This document shows positions 6,998-16,102 of a DNA stretch of 55,635 bases, piece after piece. How positions within the stretch are numbered: the stretch's first letter is position 1; every line of letters starts with the position of its first letter. Both the position numbers and the translations under genes were made by a program. Source of the DNA: CAYUET01 sp964443875 (lineage in GTDB: Bacteria; Auribacterota; JAFGBW01); NCBI GenBank assembly GCA_964443875.1, contig CAYUET010000016.1, positions 1-55,635 of the forward strand, read 5' to 3'. The notes below the pieces were generated by a model. That model had not been told where the DNA came from. It ran no database searches and worked only from the letters and a program-made list of their open reading frames with translations.

Positions 6998-9900
6998 ATG
7001 ATAAATCGGTCAAAAAAAGGTTTTTTTTATAAATGGCTCTTGTGGTCTTTTGTTTTGATTTTTTTTATGCAATCTTCCATGGCTGCCTGCCCAACTGCAG
7101 TCTTAAAACAGAATCTTCAGTGTCGTTCGTTTTTTGCTCCTGTAATTCAGGATTCATTTGATGAATTTAGAATAAAGGAATATCTTTCTGAAATAGAAGA
7201 CTCCTTGCCCCCAAGGGAAGTAGCAAAACAACTTGCTAAGCAAATCAGAATGCACATTACCCGTTCTTCAAATATGGACTGGCAGGTATCAAACAACGCA
7301 GGTTTTTCAAATCAAATCATTTTTGCTCTTGAATCAATTCTTGGAAAATGCCCGCAGCCTAAAGAAAAATATAAGGATATCGTATTCCGGTTTAAAACGG
7401 ACGGAAATTTTCTTCTTGTTTCTGCAGAAATGGATTCTAAAATATCTTCCAGGACATACAAAGTATTATTGAAAAAGACTTTTAGCGTTTCAAACTTGCA
7501 GGATTCCCTGGCGATTTCTTCTGATTTAAAACAATCAAAAAACCGGCTGAAACCGCTTATTCTGTCAAAAAATGAAATCAGAAAAACGCTTACTGGGCAT
7601 GATCATAAACGATTTAAGAAAACCATGCTTAATGGAATCAGGTCGGTACTAGCGTCTGATCCTGATAAGCAAAACGACCAGGAGATTCTTAATAAAAAAG
7701 TACTTGTTTTCTTAAGGAACATTTTCATCCATGAAAAATTGCCCATAGAATTCTTTCTTGCAGAACCCGGCAATGGAAATTCCTTTACATTCAAAACATA
7801 CAATACAAAAGATATGCTTTGCCAGGTGTTTTCTTCTTCATTTCTTGATAAACTTTATGAAGAAAAAAATAATATGTTTCCTGAAAAAATCATTGTTTTT
7901 CTTTCACTTTATACATGGATTAAATCTCAACCCCGTTTTTCGGAAAATGCCAAACAGCTGACTCTAAAATACATGGATATAGTGTTTGAAGATTCTGACG
8001 ATAACAGCAAGATTATCCCTTTTCTTAATCTGGATCTTCCTGAAAATTTATTATCCTCACCTCCTATAGAGATCGCAGAAAAGAATGCCAAATCATTTTT
8101 AATTCGTCTTCAAACAATGCCAGACAGGATTTCATCAAATTTGAATTCATTTTCAAACAATATTAAATCCTTTAAAACATGGGGGAAAAAAATCTCCAGA
8201 ACAATTATTGTTTTGTTTTTTTTACTTGCAAGCGGAGTTTTAATTTTCCCCCCTGAAAAACCTGTTCACGATATTACGCCATTTCAGAAATACAACAAGG
8301 CAAACATTGTATCTCCAGTATTTGATTCCACGGCCATGGATAAGGTCTGGGACAATAAATCCAATATTGCTACAAATACCCGAAAAAACATACAGGAAAT
8401 GGATCAGGCTCTTCAAAAGATCGAATCAAATCAGAAAGATAGTCTACTTCCTGATCTGACTGTTCCGAAAGAAAATAATTCCGAAATAGCTCTCATTTCA
8501 GCGGATTCTATCAAACATAAAGAGTCATTTGAACAGAATGGGAAAACAAAAAAAAAGACGACCCAAGTAACAGTAAAAACCGAAAATAAAACCCTGTTTT
8601 CTGACAAAGAACCTGTTAACAAAACTGTTTCTGAAATAAATGTCAAAACTAGCGAAGGGTTGACAGGAAATGTGAAACTGGAACTGAATCATGAAGACTC
8701 CAAAAAAAGTTATTCGCAGTTTCAGCTCATCTCTCCTTCCTTTCATGGATTCTTGCTGGGAGGAAACTACCTTAGTCCGCTTGAATTTAAAACTGAAAAA
8801 ACTTTTATAGAACAAATTTCAGTCGCATCAGGAATCCAATATCATTTGGATATGTATGATCAGAATGGATACTTAAATCTTGGAACAAGTTTCGGATCTA
8901 TTAAAGATCATTTTCAGGCTGCCTCTTCTCTGGAAGTTGGTTATAAAATAAAATCGGTTCAACTTGATATCAAAGGCGGAATTCTTGCATTGCACGATGA
9001 CAATGATCCCGAGAACATAGTACCCCCTATAACACCTCAGATGAGTGCAACCTGGGATATTTTAAAATTGGCTTTACCAGACAAACCTTTGAGCGGACAA
9101 ATCGGTATCCGATGGACTCAAAACCGGGTTTCAAATATAGACCATCATTTATGGATGAAGGGATATAAAGTTGAAGCTCCAGGGTTTGATTTTAGTGTCA
9201 ATGCCGGATATAAATTTAAGATACTTGGAATGGATACGAAATTTTTGGTGGGTCTAAATATTTGGCCGAAGGGTCCGAAACCTGAAGATAAAGGTCCGGT
9301 AACAGCAGTGAATTTTTCCTTAGCCGGGTCTTTTATTGCCAATGATGAGGAGGCTGCAATGGATTTTTCCTGTGAAAAAACAAGGCAGCCTTTGATGGGG
9401 CCTGATATTCATTTTCTTTCAGAAATCCACAGCAATCTGAATAAAAGGATCAAGCAACAGGAAAAAAAATTCAGAGAAAATGCGCTGGATATATTAAAAG
9501 AATATCTTAAAGGTATTTCTGAAGAGGACCTTCAAAAAATTGCCGAATCTATAACGGATTCATGGTCAATACCCTATGATTCCATACAATACTATACCCG
9601 TAAGGCTTCTTTTATGGGTGATTCCGAAGAACCAAGGTATGCCCTTGCTTCGGCAGTTTTAGGAAGTGAAAACGGTTTTGTGACAAGTAATTCCATTATT
9701 TTATCGGAAGAACTTTTAAAAAAGATGCAGGATCCGGACTTAAAACTGGAGGATAAGCCGATCTCTTCTTCTGACAGAACAAGAATTTCAGAAGAAATTC
9801 TGTTTCATGAACGTCTTGAAGCTTTGGTAAAACTGGGTGTAGTCAATTATATGCCAAACGCTGATAAGTTGGCAGATTATGATCCGTCTTTTCATCTGAT

Positions 9901-10204
9901 ATCCAGAAAAATTTCTGAAAAATTATTCCATTACGAAGGGGATAAAAAAAATAGGGTGAGAACATTAATACACCAGATTGTTAATGAACACTATATCCAT
10001 GAATCAACTTATGACTCCAAAGAGAGTATTCAATCCGTTACAATCCGAAAGATTGAATTTCCTGTAGAGTTGATACCCTCAGCTCATGCCGTGCCTATGA
10101 ATAGGATCCTTGATGCCGCTTTGAAAAGACCTGTTTTAAATTATCAAACTCCGGGCGGTATCGATTCAATCAAATCTCAACAGAACATTCTAGTTTCTTC
10201 TTGA
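6998..10204 (+). CDS. Large exported protein of unknown function
   Basis: 1068 residues. A signal peptide (about 12-30, ending SSMAA) is followed by a short FFAP motif like the LAP motif of the two other exported proteins in the window. Residues 30-395 are predicted globular. A second hydrophobic helix (about 400-417, IIVLFFLLASGVLIF) is followed by a Lys/Ser-rich low-complexity linker. Residues about 560-780 alternate aromatic and polar residues in short Gly-bounded strands, as in a beta-barrel or beta-sandwich. The C-terminal part is helical, with FHERLEALVKLG, and ends near TPGGIDSIKS. TAAGG precedes the ATG. No family is recognised. Confidence 0.75.
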   Translation: MINRSKKGFFYKWLLWSFVLIFFMQSSMAACPTAVLKQNLQCRSFFAPVIQDSFDEFRIKEYLSEIEDSLPPREVAKQLAKQIRMHITRSSNMDWQVSNNAGFSNQIIFALESILGKCPQPKEKYKDIVFRFKTDGNFLLVSAEMDSKISSRTYKVLLKKTFSVSNLQDSLAISSDLKQSKNRLKPLILSKNEIRKTLTGHDHKRFKKTMLNGIRSVLASDPDKQNDQEILNKKVLVFLRNIFIHEKLPIEFFLAEPGNGNSFTFKTYNTKDMLCQVFSSSFLDKLYEEKNNMFPEKIIVFLSLYTWIKSQPRFSENAKQLTLKYMDIVFEDSDDNSKIIPFLNLDLPENLLSSPPIEIAEKNAKSFLIRLQTMPDRISSNLNSFSNNIKSFKTWGKKISRTIIVLFFLLASGVLIFPPEKPVHDITPFQKYNKANIVSPVFDSTAMDKVWDNKSNIATNTRKNIQEMDQALQKIESNQKDSLLPDLTVPKENNSEIALISADSIKHKESFEQNGKTKKKTTQVTVKTENKTLFSDKEPVNKTVSEINVKTSEGLTGNVKLELNHEDSKKSYSQFQLISPSFHGFLLGGNYLSPLEFKTEKTFIEQISVASGIQYHLDMYDQNGYLNLGTSFGSIKDHFQAASSLEVGYKIKSVQLDIKGGILALHDDNDPENIVPPITPQMSATWDILKLALPDKPLSGQIGIRWTQNRVSNIDHHLWMKGYKVEAPGFDFSVNAGYKFKILGMDTKFLVGLNIWPKGPKPEDKGPVTAVNFSLAGSFIANDEEAAMDFSCEKTRQPLMGPDIHFLSEIHSNLNKRIKQQEKKFRENALDILKEYLKGISEEDLQKIAESITDSWSIPYDSIQYYTRKASFMGDSEEPRYALASAVLGSENGFVTSNSIILSEELLKKMQDPDLKLEDKPISSSDRTRISEEILFHERLEALVKLGVVNYMPNADKLADYDPSFHLISRKISEKLFHYEGDKKNRVRTLIHQIVNEHYIHESTYDSKESIQSVTIRKIEFPVELIPSAHAVPMNRILDAALKRPVLNYQTPGGIDSIKSQQNILVSS

Positions 10205-10280
10205 TGAGTCAAATTTAAAAAATAGAACCTGATTCACTACCCTCCCATAGGATTTCACAAAATTGGATATAAAAGGCTGA

Positions 10281-10736
10281 CTACCTTTTTATATTAAAGA
10301 AGAGAAAAGAGAATAATCCTGCTCCAATTATTCCAGATGGGACTGAATAGAGTGGAATAAAGATAAACGCTAGAGCTGTTGTTGATGACACATGTTCATC
10401 CGTGTAGAATGGCCTGAGAGACATCCAGGATCCCCACACAAATATTGCTAAAATTCCAATCAGACCGCCAATAAAAACAGGGAAAATATAATTACTAAAT
10501 TTTGTTTTTGATAAAACAGTAAGAATAATTCCAAGGGCGACATAGGGAATTAGCCTAAACGCTGTAAAGAAAAGGTAACCGCCAAAAGAAAAATATTTGA
10601 ATGCGTCTTTAAATCCATCCGATAGGGTGTATTTACCAATTTTAACTGCAAGCGCCCATTGGATAATATTTTCATTAATAACTAAAGCGAAGAGCAAAAG
10701 TAAAAACAAATAAAAATATATATGATTTTTTTTCAT
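10281..10736 (-). CDS. Four-helix membrane protein, unknown
   Basis: Starting at MKKNHIYFYLF (10736) the protein has 151 residues and four predicted membrane helices: YLFLLLLFALVI, a helix around YLFFTAFRLIPYVALGIILTVL, YIFPVFIGGLIGILAIFVW and a C-terminal IPLYSVPSGIIGAGLFSFLFF. An upstream in-frame ATG at 10769 would add 11 residues, but neither start has a strong SD. The last codons pair with downstream bases to make a small AT-rich hairpin (about 10268-10292). No family is recognised. It is the first of the minus-strand run of unrelated genes extending to 19561. Confidence 0.6.
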   Translation of the reverse strand: MKKNHIYFYLFLLLLFALVINENIIQWALAVKIGKYTLSDGFKDAFKYFSFGGYLFFTAFRLIPYVALGIILTVLSKTKFSNYIFPVFIGGLIGILAIFVWGSWMSLRPFYTDEHVSSTTALAFIFIPLYSVPSGIIGAGLFSFLFFNIKR

Positions 10737-10779
10737 TAATATTTTCCAACGAGCCCCTGAAAAAGCCATTTTTCAAAAA

Positions 10780-11367
10780 TCAGCATCCGGGGGCAGCGCC
10801 TTCATATGCCTTTGTTTTATGAGATTCTAAATAATGAGTACACCAGGACATTAGACATCTTCCATCCGCTTTTAGGGTTGCGGTTTCATTCCCCCCCAAA
10901 TCAATTGCAGCTGACTTTATGGATTTAATTTTGTGCGGCTGGTGACAAAAAGACATATTTGTTTCAGTTTTGCCAAGGTGTTTGAAAATAACTTTTAAAT
11001 AAGTTTTTAGCACAATATTAATAAGGCGTTCGATGATTGTTTGGTATACTGTGATGTTGATTTTAATATTTTTGTTTTCAATGGTGATCTCCAATTCATT
11101 GTTGTTATTCCAGTTCCAATAAAGTTTAGCCGGAATAACTTCATCGAAATGGTGATAAATATTAAATATTTCCCTTGCCTCGCCCGGGTCAATATAACAT
11201 GTTTTTCGATGTTCCTCATTTTCAATCCATATCTGAGAGAAAGCATTGTATTTTGTCGGAGTCGATTCCCAATTCAATAACGATATATTAAAACCATTAT
11301 TCATGGGGATGTTGATGCATAGCATTCCTTTAAAGGGCAGCATATTTGTTTTCAGTGTTTTGTCCAT
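10780..11367 (-). CDS. Hypothetical protein, 195 residues
   Basis: A soluble protein of mixed alpha/beta composition without signal peptide or membrane helix; I recognise no family. Features are a Trp/Asn-rich stretch (LYWNWNNNNELEITIENKN, about residues 82-100) that looks like a beta-hairpin, and a C-terminal SWCTHYLESHKTKAYEGA containing Cys and His. GGAGG and AAGGGG precede the ATG. The upstream 120 bp are a copy of the module alpha repeat, which supplies part of the leader. Likely a cassette-type gene. Confidence 0.5.
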   Translation of the reverse strand: MDKTLKTNMLPFKGMLCINIPMNNGFNISLLNWESTPTKYNAFSQIWIENEEHRKTCYIDPGEAREIFNIYHHFDEVIPAKLYWNWNNNNELEITIENKNIKINITVYQTIIERLINIVLKTYLKVIFKHLGKTETNMSFCHQPHKIKSIKSAAIDLGGNETATLKADGRCLMSWCTHYLESHKTKAYEGAAPGC

Positions 11368-11376
11368 AACCCCTTA

Positions 11377-11494
11377 GAAAGCCTCCTAAAATTTTATTTC
11401 AATAAATTTTCCTGACTCAGTTAATCTACTGAAACAATCATCAAATGTCTTTTCAAAAAATAAAATGTCTTAAAGCAGCTGATTTTTCGTTTAA
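11377..11494 (-). repeat. Module alpha repeat, copy 2
   Basis: Same AT-rich module as at 1219, 17281 and 19639. Read on the minus strand it runs from GAAAAATCAGC through AAGACATTT and CAGTAGATTAACTGAG to AGGAGGCTTTC, ending just before the ATG of the 10780-11367 gene. The CAGT...ACTG part is a short inverted repeat. Confidence 0.65.
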
Positions 11495-11547
11495 AAGGAA
11501 ATGATTTCAATAAATATCCTGGATCATCCTCTGCGCTCCCCCTCCGC

Positions 11548-12036
11548 TCAGCGGCAACCCTTTGTTTGTCGGGCGGTATTGCCGGGGTAGTGAAGTGTAA
11601 GGCGCAGCATATCAAAAAGCTGAATGCCGTCTTCAAAGATGGGGGCAGGGTAGTTCTTGACAAAGAAGTCATGATCAATACTTGAAACCCGAAACCCCTG
11701 CTTTTGATAAAAAGCGAGCTGATAGCCAAATGTGCCGGTCCCCACCTTAAGCTGACTTGCTCCGGATTCACGATAGAAATCAATCACCCCTTTCAGAAGC
11801 GCCGTGCCATAGCCTGATCGCTGGTGAGCGGGTGGAACGGCGATGCACATTATCTCATGCACACCCTCCCCAAGGTCCTGGACTGCACAGGCGCCGACAA
11901 GAACCCCTTTGTTTGAAGCAATGAAGCACTTTGATCCCGGCAGGTAGGAGCGAACCTTGTCTTCCGAGGGGTCGGCGAGCAATAAGAGCTCGATCGGCGC
12001 ATCCGTTGAAGGAATTTCCTGGATCAGTATCGGCAT
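11548..12036 (-). CDS. GNAT family N-acetyltransferase
   Basis: A 162-residue acetyl-CoA-dependent N-acetyltransferase. The acetyl-CoA loop is visible as IAVPPAHQRSGYGTALL (motif A, R/Q-x-x-G-x-G/A, about residues 67-83), preceded by the VLVGACAVQDLGEGVHEIMCI strands. FYQKQGFRV is the motif B helix-loop. The native substrate is unknown. AGGAAACAGGAT precedes the ATG. The last residues (NTARQTKGCR) look like read-through into an intergenic repeat containing CCGCTGAGCGG. GNAT enzymes are among the commonest integron cassette products, and module beta lies just upstream. Confidence 0.8.
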   Translation of the reverse strand: MPILIQEIPSTDAPIELLLLADPSEDKVRSYLPGSKCFIASNKGVLVGACAVQDLGEGVHEIMCIAVPPAHQRSGYGTALLKGVIDFYRESGASQLKVGTGTFGYQLAFYQKQGFRVSSIDHDFFVKNYPAPIFEDGIQLFDMLRLTLHYPGNTARQTKGCR

Positions 12037-12090
12037 GTTTATCCTGTTTCCTGAAATTAATAATGTCCTCTATCGGCTAAAGACAATACT

Positions 12091-12148
12091 TTAACAAAAC
12101 ACTTCCGCCCCCTCAAGAGACTTTAAAAAACATCCAGCCGGGTCATTT
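12091..12148 (-). repeat. Module beta repeat, copy 1
   Basis: Contains CCTCAAGAGACTTTAAAA and a CAGCCGGGTC block shared with copies at 18893 and 50074. On the minus strand it sits just upstream of a gene start and contains TTTGTTAAAG, close to the integron core GTTRRRY. It somewhat resembles the CCTCAAGAGGGACTG segment of Vibrio cassette repeats; that resemblance is from memory. Confidence 0.5.
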
Positions 12149-12218
12149 CCGATATCCGGTATAGTTAGAGGGTAATTCGGAAGTCATATCGGGAAGCACG
12201 TGGGCTTTCAACCGATTG

Positions 12219-13286
12219 TCAGGTTGTTTTTAAATAATTTCTGCGGTGTTTCAGAAAAGGAAGCTCAATAAAATGATAAGAGAGCCCTGACATCAGGGCA
12301 ACCAGGCCAAAAGAGGGCAGACACCATAAGAGTGCGGTATAAAAGTTCGAGATATCCGCGATTCGGGAATGGATCAGGTGCGCCAAATCAAAAACAACAA
12401 AAAAGTGCAGCAGGTAAATCGAATACGAATACTCACCCACTTTCCCAATAGCGAGAGAAATCAGGCCTGTGGATTTTTGCCAATGGTCATACCAGCCGAT
12501 AAGAAGGGCGTAGCAGGCTCCCTCAATAGTGGGGAGGACGATCCACGCAACCGATGGGGAGGGATAAGAAGGGAAGTTGTAGAACCCTCCTGCGGCATTG
12601 AACCACGAATAGAAAGCGGATAAGGAAAGCGCACCGAGCAGGGCAAGGAGATTCTTGTTTCTCAGAAGCTGAAAACAGTATGCGGCAAGCATTCCCAGCA
12701 CAAATTGATCAATTCTGCCGATGATTGTCCAGTAAGCCAATTTCTGGACAGAGCCGGTTGCACAGTGACAGAAAAATCGGAACATTATTGCGGCGGCAAC
12801 CACTCCTGCGAGATAGAAGGTTGATTTTCTGGCCAAGAAGAGCAGAAACGGCAGGAGGAGGTAAAAATGAAATTCAACCGTAATGGACCATCCGCCATTC
12901 GGGAGGGTTGGCAGCAGAACGCCCCTGAGGACATCCTCTACAAACGGAAATAAAGAACCGCGCAGGGCATGAGTAGTCCCGACTACGACAATAACCGTCC
13001 CCAGCAAGGGCAGAAGGCGAAGTGCCCGGTTGTAGATGAAAAGGCGGTAATCAATTTGTTTGCCTGCGAGCAGCTTGGCAAATAAATACCCGCTCAGGGT
13101 CATAAAGAGGGCGACGCCGGTATGGCCCTCATCCAGGATCGAGAAGGGCTCTGCCCCCGGAATATACTCAAATGGAATCGGATAGCCGTTGGTCGCATGG
13201 GTAAAATGCCATGAAAAAACGATAAATGCAGCAAATGCACGAAGATGATCGAGCGCGAGATAATGCTTTCCGGTGCTTGACTTCAA
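12219..13286 (-). CDS. Acyltransferase family 3 membrane protein (OafA-type)
   Basis: 355 residues with about ten membrane helices, starting at a TTG codon (13284-13286) with AAAGGAATGG upstream. The family signature LDHLRAFAAFIVFSWHFTH (residues 13-31) includes the conserved R and catalytic H of acyltransferase_3 proteins, which acetylate or succinylate surface glycans and lipids. GHTGVALFMTLSGYLFAKLL (54-73) is the second conserved block. The window holds a second, unrelated copy at 20401. It is large for a cassette gene but lies among them. The acceptor is unknown. Confidence 0.85.
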   Translation of the reverse strand: MKSSTGKHYLALDHLRAFAAFIVFSWHFTHATNGYPIPFEYIPGAEPFSILDEGHTGVALFMTLSGYLFAKLLAGKQIDYRLFIYNRALRLLPLLGTVIVVVGTTHALRGSLFPFVEDVLRGVLLPTLPNGGWSITVEFHFYLLLPFLLFLARKSTFYLAGVVAAAIMFRFFCHCATGSVQKLAYWTIIGRIDQFVLGMLAAYCFQLLRNKNLLALLGALSLSAFYSWFNAAGGFYNFPSYPSPSVAWIVLPTIEGACYALLIGWYDHWQKSTGLISLAIGKVGEYSYSIYLLHFFVVFDLAHLIHSRIADISNFYTALLWCLPSFGLVALMSGLSYHFIELPFLKHRRNYLKTT

Positions 13287-13308
13287 TAACCATTCCTTTC
13301 GTGGGACA

Positions 13309-13412
13309 ATTTAACGTTAGAATTTATAGGCATCGACTGACGGGATTGAATAGACCGATACGATATTCTTCATTTCGTCAGGGTTCATTTTTTGTCCGGG
13401 ATCTGTTAGTAG
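13309..13412 (-). other. attC-like site candidate downstream of the GAF gene
   Basis: On the minus strand it starts at the GAF gene stop (CTACTAACAG) and ends at AACGTTAAAT, where GTTAAAT fits the core GTTRRRY exactly. Inside are a CTGACG...CGTCAG pair and a GAATA...TATTC pair, giving an imperfect hairpin with the bulges expected of attC. Length is about 104 bp. R'' is only a partial match. Confidence 0.45.
13329..13351 (-). repeat. Module gamma repeat, copy 1
   Basis: GGCATCGACTGACGGGATTG recurs with two substitutions at 18870-18892 (GACGAGATTA). Both copies lie next to a TAACG/CGTTA motif and upstream of minus-strand gene starts, as expected for one half of a recombination site. Confidence 0.55.
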
Positions 13413-14110
13413 CTCGGTGCTGATTTAGATTTCAACAGAGTCATTGCATCCTTCTCCCTTTTGAAACATTCCGGGCAGATTCCGTGCGAAGGTATGGCCC
13501 CGGAGATATTATTGATATATTGTTCAACCGGGACCCAATCATTTGTTTCTTTTCTGATTTTTTTGCAATAGCTGCATATCGGATAAATTTTACTTAAATC
13601 ATTAAGCAAACGGTCTCGGTTCTCAATCTCCTTCTGGGCTGAAATGACGCGAAGAGTCAATTCAATCATTTTCTTTATCTGCCCGACCAGTCGGATATGC
13701 ATGTCATTATGCGCGTTCTCTTTGTTGTCTATGAAGCAAACGGTTCCGAAAAGTCCTCCATCGGGAAGATTGATGGGCATCCCAAGATAAGAGATCATAT
13801 GGAGGTCAACAGCAGCAGGATTATCCTTCCATTTGGAATCCTCTAATGCATTGGGAATAAGATTAACCTCTTTGTGCTTCAAAGTATGTTCGCAGTACCA
13901 TCCGGAATCAGGGTAGGGTGATTTGAAGGCTGCGGGATAGGGATTGCCATCAGTCTTGCTGGAAAGAAGAATTTCGATTTCCTTACCCTCCAGATGCGTA
14001 ATTAGCCCTGCAGGAACACCGATAATCTCAGCTGTCTCATTGAGCACATTTTGCCATTCGTTCAGAACATCTTCAGTAAGTGTATTGCGATTTAAAGGAT
14101 TTACACTCAT
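13406..14110 (-). CDS. GAF-domain protein with C-terminal Cys cluster
   Basis: 234 residues from MSVNPLNRNTL; a GTG at 14122 is an alternative start. The N-terminal two thirds form a GAF domain (IIGVPAGLITHLEGKEIEILLSS, then YCEHTLKHKE and YLGMPINLPDGGLFGTVCFID), probably sensing a small ligand. A short helix linker follows, then KIYPICSYCKKIRKETNDWVPVEQYI. This last motif is common next to GAF, PAS or histidine kinase modules and may bind metal through CSYCKK. No output enzyme is attached, so it may be a stand-alone sensor. The stop codon starts an attC-like inverted repeat. Confidence 0.8.
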   Translation of the reverse strand: MSVNPLNRNTLTEDVLNEWQNVLNETAEIIGVPAGLITHLEGKEIEILLSSKTDGNPYPAAFKSPYPDSGWYCEHTLKHKEVNLIPNALEDSKWKDNPAAVDLHMISYLGMPINLPDGGLFGTVCFIDNKENAHNDMHIRLVGQIKKMIELTLRVISAQKEIENRDRLLNDLSKIYPICSYCKKIRKETNDWVPVEQYINNISGAIPSHGICPECFKREKDAMTLLKSKSAPSY

Positions 14111-14206
14111 TTTTTTCACCACGTAGAAAGTTGCCGATACTCTGCATAAGAGTACCGATAACCGGCATCCTCTGTCAAGCTTGGTAAATTGTTTTTTATT
14201 AGACTC

Positions 14207-14494
14207 TTACCCTTTTGTCTTTTGATATTCTCTCATTTCACGATTAATAAAAGCATCAATCATTGTTCTATAGACTTTTTCTACAATGACTTCATTCCCC
14301 TTATTTTCTACTGCAATCTTTTTAACTTTTTCTATTACCTGTTCAACTCTAGTGGGGGCCTTTACATCAGTTGCGCTTTTTTTGAAGTTTGCTGCCTGCA
14401 AAACATATTGTTCTCTTTTGCATATTAGCTTAACAATCTTCTCGTCCAGGTTATCAATATTTATCCTGATCTCATCCAGTGAATCACATTTCAC
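14207..14494 (-). CDS. Chorismate mutase-like protein (AroQ type)
   Basis: A 95-residue all-helical protein fitting the AroQ chorismate mutase fold: DEIRINIDNLDEKIVKLICKRE with the catalytic Arg and the LxxR/K helix, LQAANFKK carrying the second-helix Lys, then VEQVIEKVKKIAVENKGN and VEKVYRTMIDAFINREMREY. It would convert chorismate to prephenate; isochorismate-pyruvate lyase is the close alternative. No shikimate-pathway gene is nearby, which fits acquisition as a single mobile gene. No clear SD is seen. Confidence 0.75.
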   Translation of the reverse strand: MKCDSLDEIRINIDNLDEKIVKLICKREQYVLQAANFKKSATDVKAPTRVEQVIEKVKKIAVENKGNEVIVEKVYRTMIDAFINREMREYQKTKG

Positions 14495-14587
14495 GCTATT
14501 AACCCTTTTTTTTCTGTTTCGTATTCCATAATTTATTCTGCATCCGGAAAATCACATTTCTGATATAACCGATAACCCCAAACCCTA

Positions 14588-14980
14588 TTATTCCTTGTTG
14601 AAGGAAACTATCTCGACCAGATTTCCTTCAGGGTCAGAAATATAACAGGTTCTTTGTCCCCAGGGTTCAGTGGTGGGTTCCAATACGGAAACAGCTCCTT
14701 TTTGAATAACCTCTTCATAAGTCTTATCGACGGCGGCATAATTTTCAACACCTAATGCAATTTCGAAATGGCCGTTAAGCCCTTTTACGTATTGAAAGTT
14801 GTGGTTGACCATTTTTTCAAAATCAGTCCTGCGAAAAAGGAGGAATAACATCCCGTCTTTCATGAGGTAAACATTCGATGCGTTCTCTTCTTCTTTGATT
14901 TCGAAACCGAGGATATCCCTGTAAAATCTGACCATCTTTGGCATATCCATTACAAATACTCCAAACCCCTCAAGTTTCAT
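14588..14980 (-). CDS. VOC-family protein (glyoxalase/bleomycin-resistance fold)
   Basis: 130 residues with two beta-alpha-beta-beta-beta units: KLEGFGVFVMDMPKMVRFYRDILGFEI at the start and GHFEIALGVENYAAVDKTYEEV in the middle, ending CYISDPEGNLVEIVSF. The final D-P-E-G-N-x-V-E-I is the usual metal-ligand motif. It could act in dioxygenation, glyoxalase chemistry or antibiotic sequestration; the sequence does not say which. GGAGAA precedes the ATG. VOC proteins are frequent integron cassette products. Confidence 0.85.
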   Translation of the reverse strand: MKLEGFGVFVMDMPKMVRFYRDILGFEIKEEENASNVYLMKDGMLFLLFRRTDFEKMVNHNFQYVKGLNGHFEIALGVENYAAVDKTYEEVIQKGAVSVLEPTTEPWGQRTCYISDPEGNLVEIVSFNKE

Positions 14981-15123
14981 GGATTTCTCCTTCGCTTGTC
15001 CGATTCTTCTTCCTATTACTCCGATCCTTTGACGAATCCGGGCAACTCTGTCAATGAAGGGGCCTTATTACTGGGGCAATTAAAGAATCGAATCTCTGTT
15101 TAAATTGAAATATTCATATCCGA

Positions 15124-15924
15124 TTAAGAAATAATCGTAACAAAACGTACGGCTATTTTCCAGCTAAACCTTTCGGAATAAAGAGATAAAAAATTATCGC
15201 GGTCTATTTCAAACATTATGCATGGATGATAAGGATCTTTCTGTCGTATGAACTTTCTGAGGCTTGGCGTTAATTGATGCATGAAATCCTCTTGTATCTG
15301 TGCAACCTGTCGTTTTCTTTCCTTTTCATTGTCCGATAATTTTATCTCATTAGCTTTTTTATATCCTTCAAGAACGACATTAATGCGCAGAGGATGACCG
15401 TTTTGTGAATCAAGAATAGATGCTAATTTTTCATAATCTTCAACGCGTTTGTAATGTCCTTTATGGTTTAAAATATCTTCAACCATGCAGAAAAGTATTC
15501 GATAGGTCTGGTTGGAAAGATTGTTTTTTATTATCAATTCATCGTAATTGGGCCGGTTGTCAATCCACAGGCCGTATTTATTTCCTTCCACATGAAAAAC
15601 TTTTTCGACCTTCCATTGTTGATTCTTGTTGATAAGATGAAAGACCTTATGATTATCCCTGAAATCGCTATTTTTAAAATGGATGATTGATCCGATATTG
15701 ATTATCTGTTGCGGATTTGATTGATCGCCGAAAGCACCGGTCATTGTGTTATCCTGAAGATTGTCGACCGCGGCCCAATACATCGGATTAACAAAATTTT
15801 TGCCAAGAGCATTATGAGGGTCAAGTTCAGTAATCGTTATACGCGGCCAGAGCGTATAAACAATGGATCCACCCACTAAAAACAACACCCCTGTAAATAT
15901 CTGAAACAGGACCTTGGTTTTCAT
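15124..15924 (-). CDS. Membrane-anchored hypothetical protein
   Basis: 266 residues from MKTKVLFQIF, chosen because AAAGGAGGACTA lies directly upstream; an ATG at 15939 would be inside that ribosome site. One N-terminal helix (about 4-23, VLFQIFTGVLFLVGGSIVY) should anchor the protein with the rest outside the cytoplasm. The soluble part has WKVEKVFHVEGNKYGLWIDN and a charged helix (KKANEIKLSDNEKERKRQVAQ). No family is recognised. The 140 nt downstream hold no gene. Confidence 0.55.
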   Translation of the reverse strand: MKTKVLFQIFTGVLFLVGGSIVYTLWPRITITELDPHNALGKNFVNPMYWAAVDNLQDNTMTGAFGDQSNPQQIINIGSIIHFKNSDFRDNHKVFHLINKNQQWKVEKVFHVEGNKYGLWIDNRPNYDELIIKNNLSNQTYRILFCMVEDILNHKGHYKRVEDYEKLASILDSQNGHPLRINVVLEGYKKANEIKLSDNEKERKRQVAQIQEDFMHQLTPSLRKFIRQKDPYHPCIMFEIDRDNFLSLYSERFSWKIAVRFVTIIS

Positions 15925-16102
15925 TAGTCCTCCTTTCATTAGAGCTCATTTTATCCTTGCAGAAATGACACGAATTAATTTCTTCCTTTAAAGTTTTTAA
16001 AGGAGGGTTGAGATAACATAACTCATAATCTCTCCGATTCAAACGAAAGAATTCATTGGGAGGAGCCGTATTGAGCTCCGCTCCGGTGGAACGTCAGGTT
16101 CG

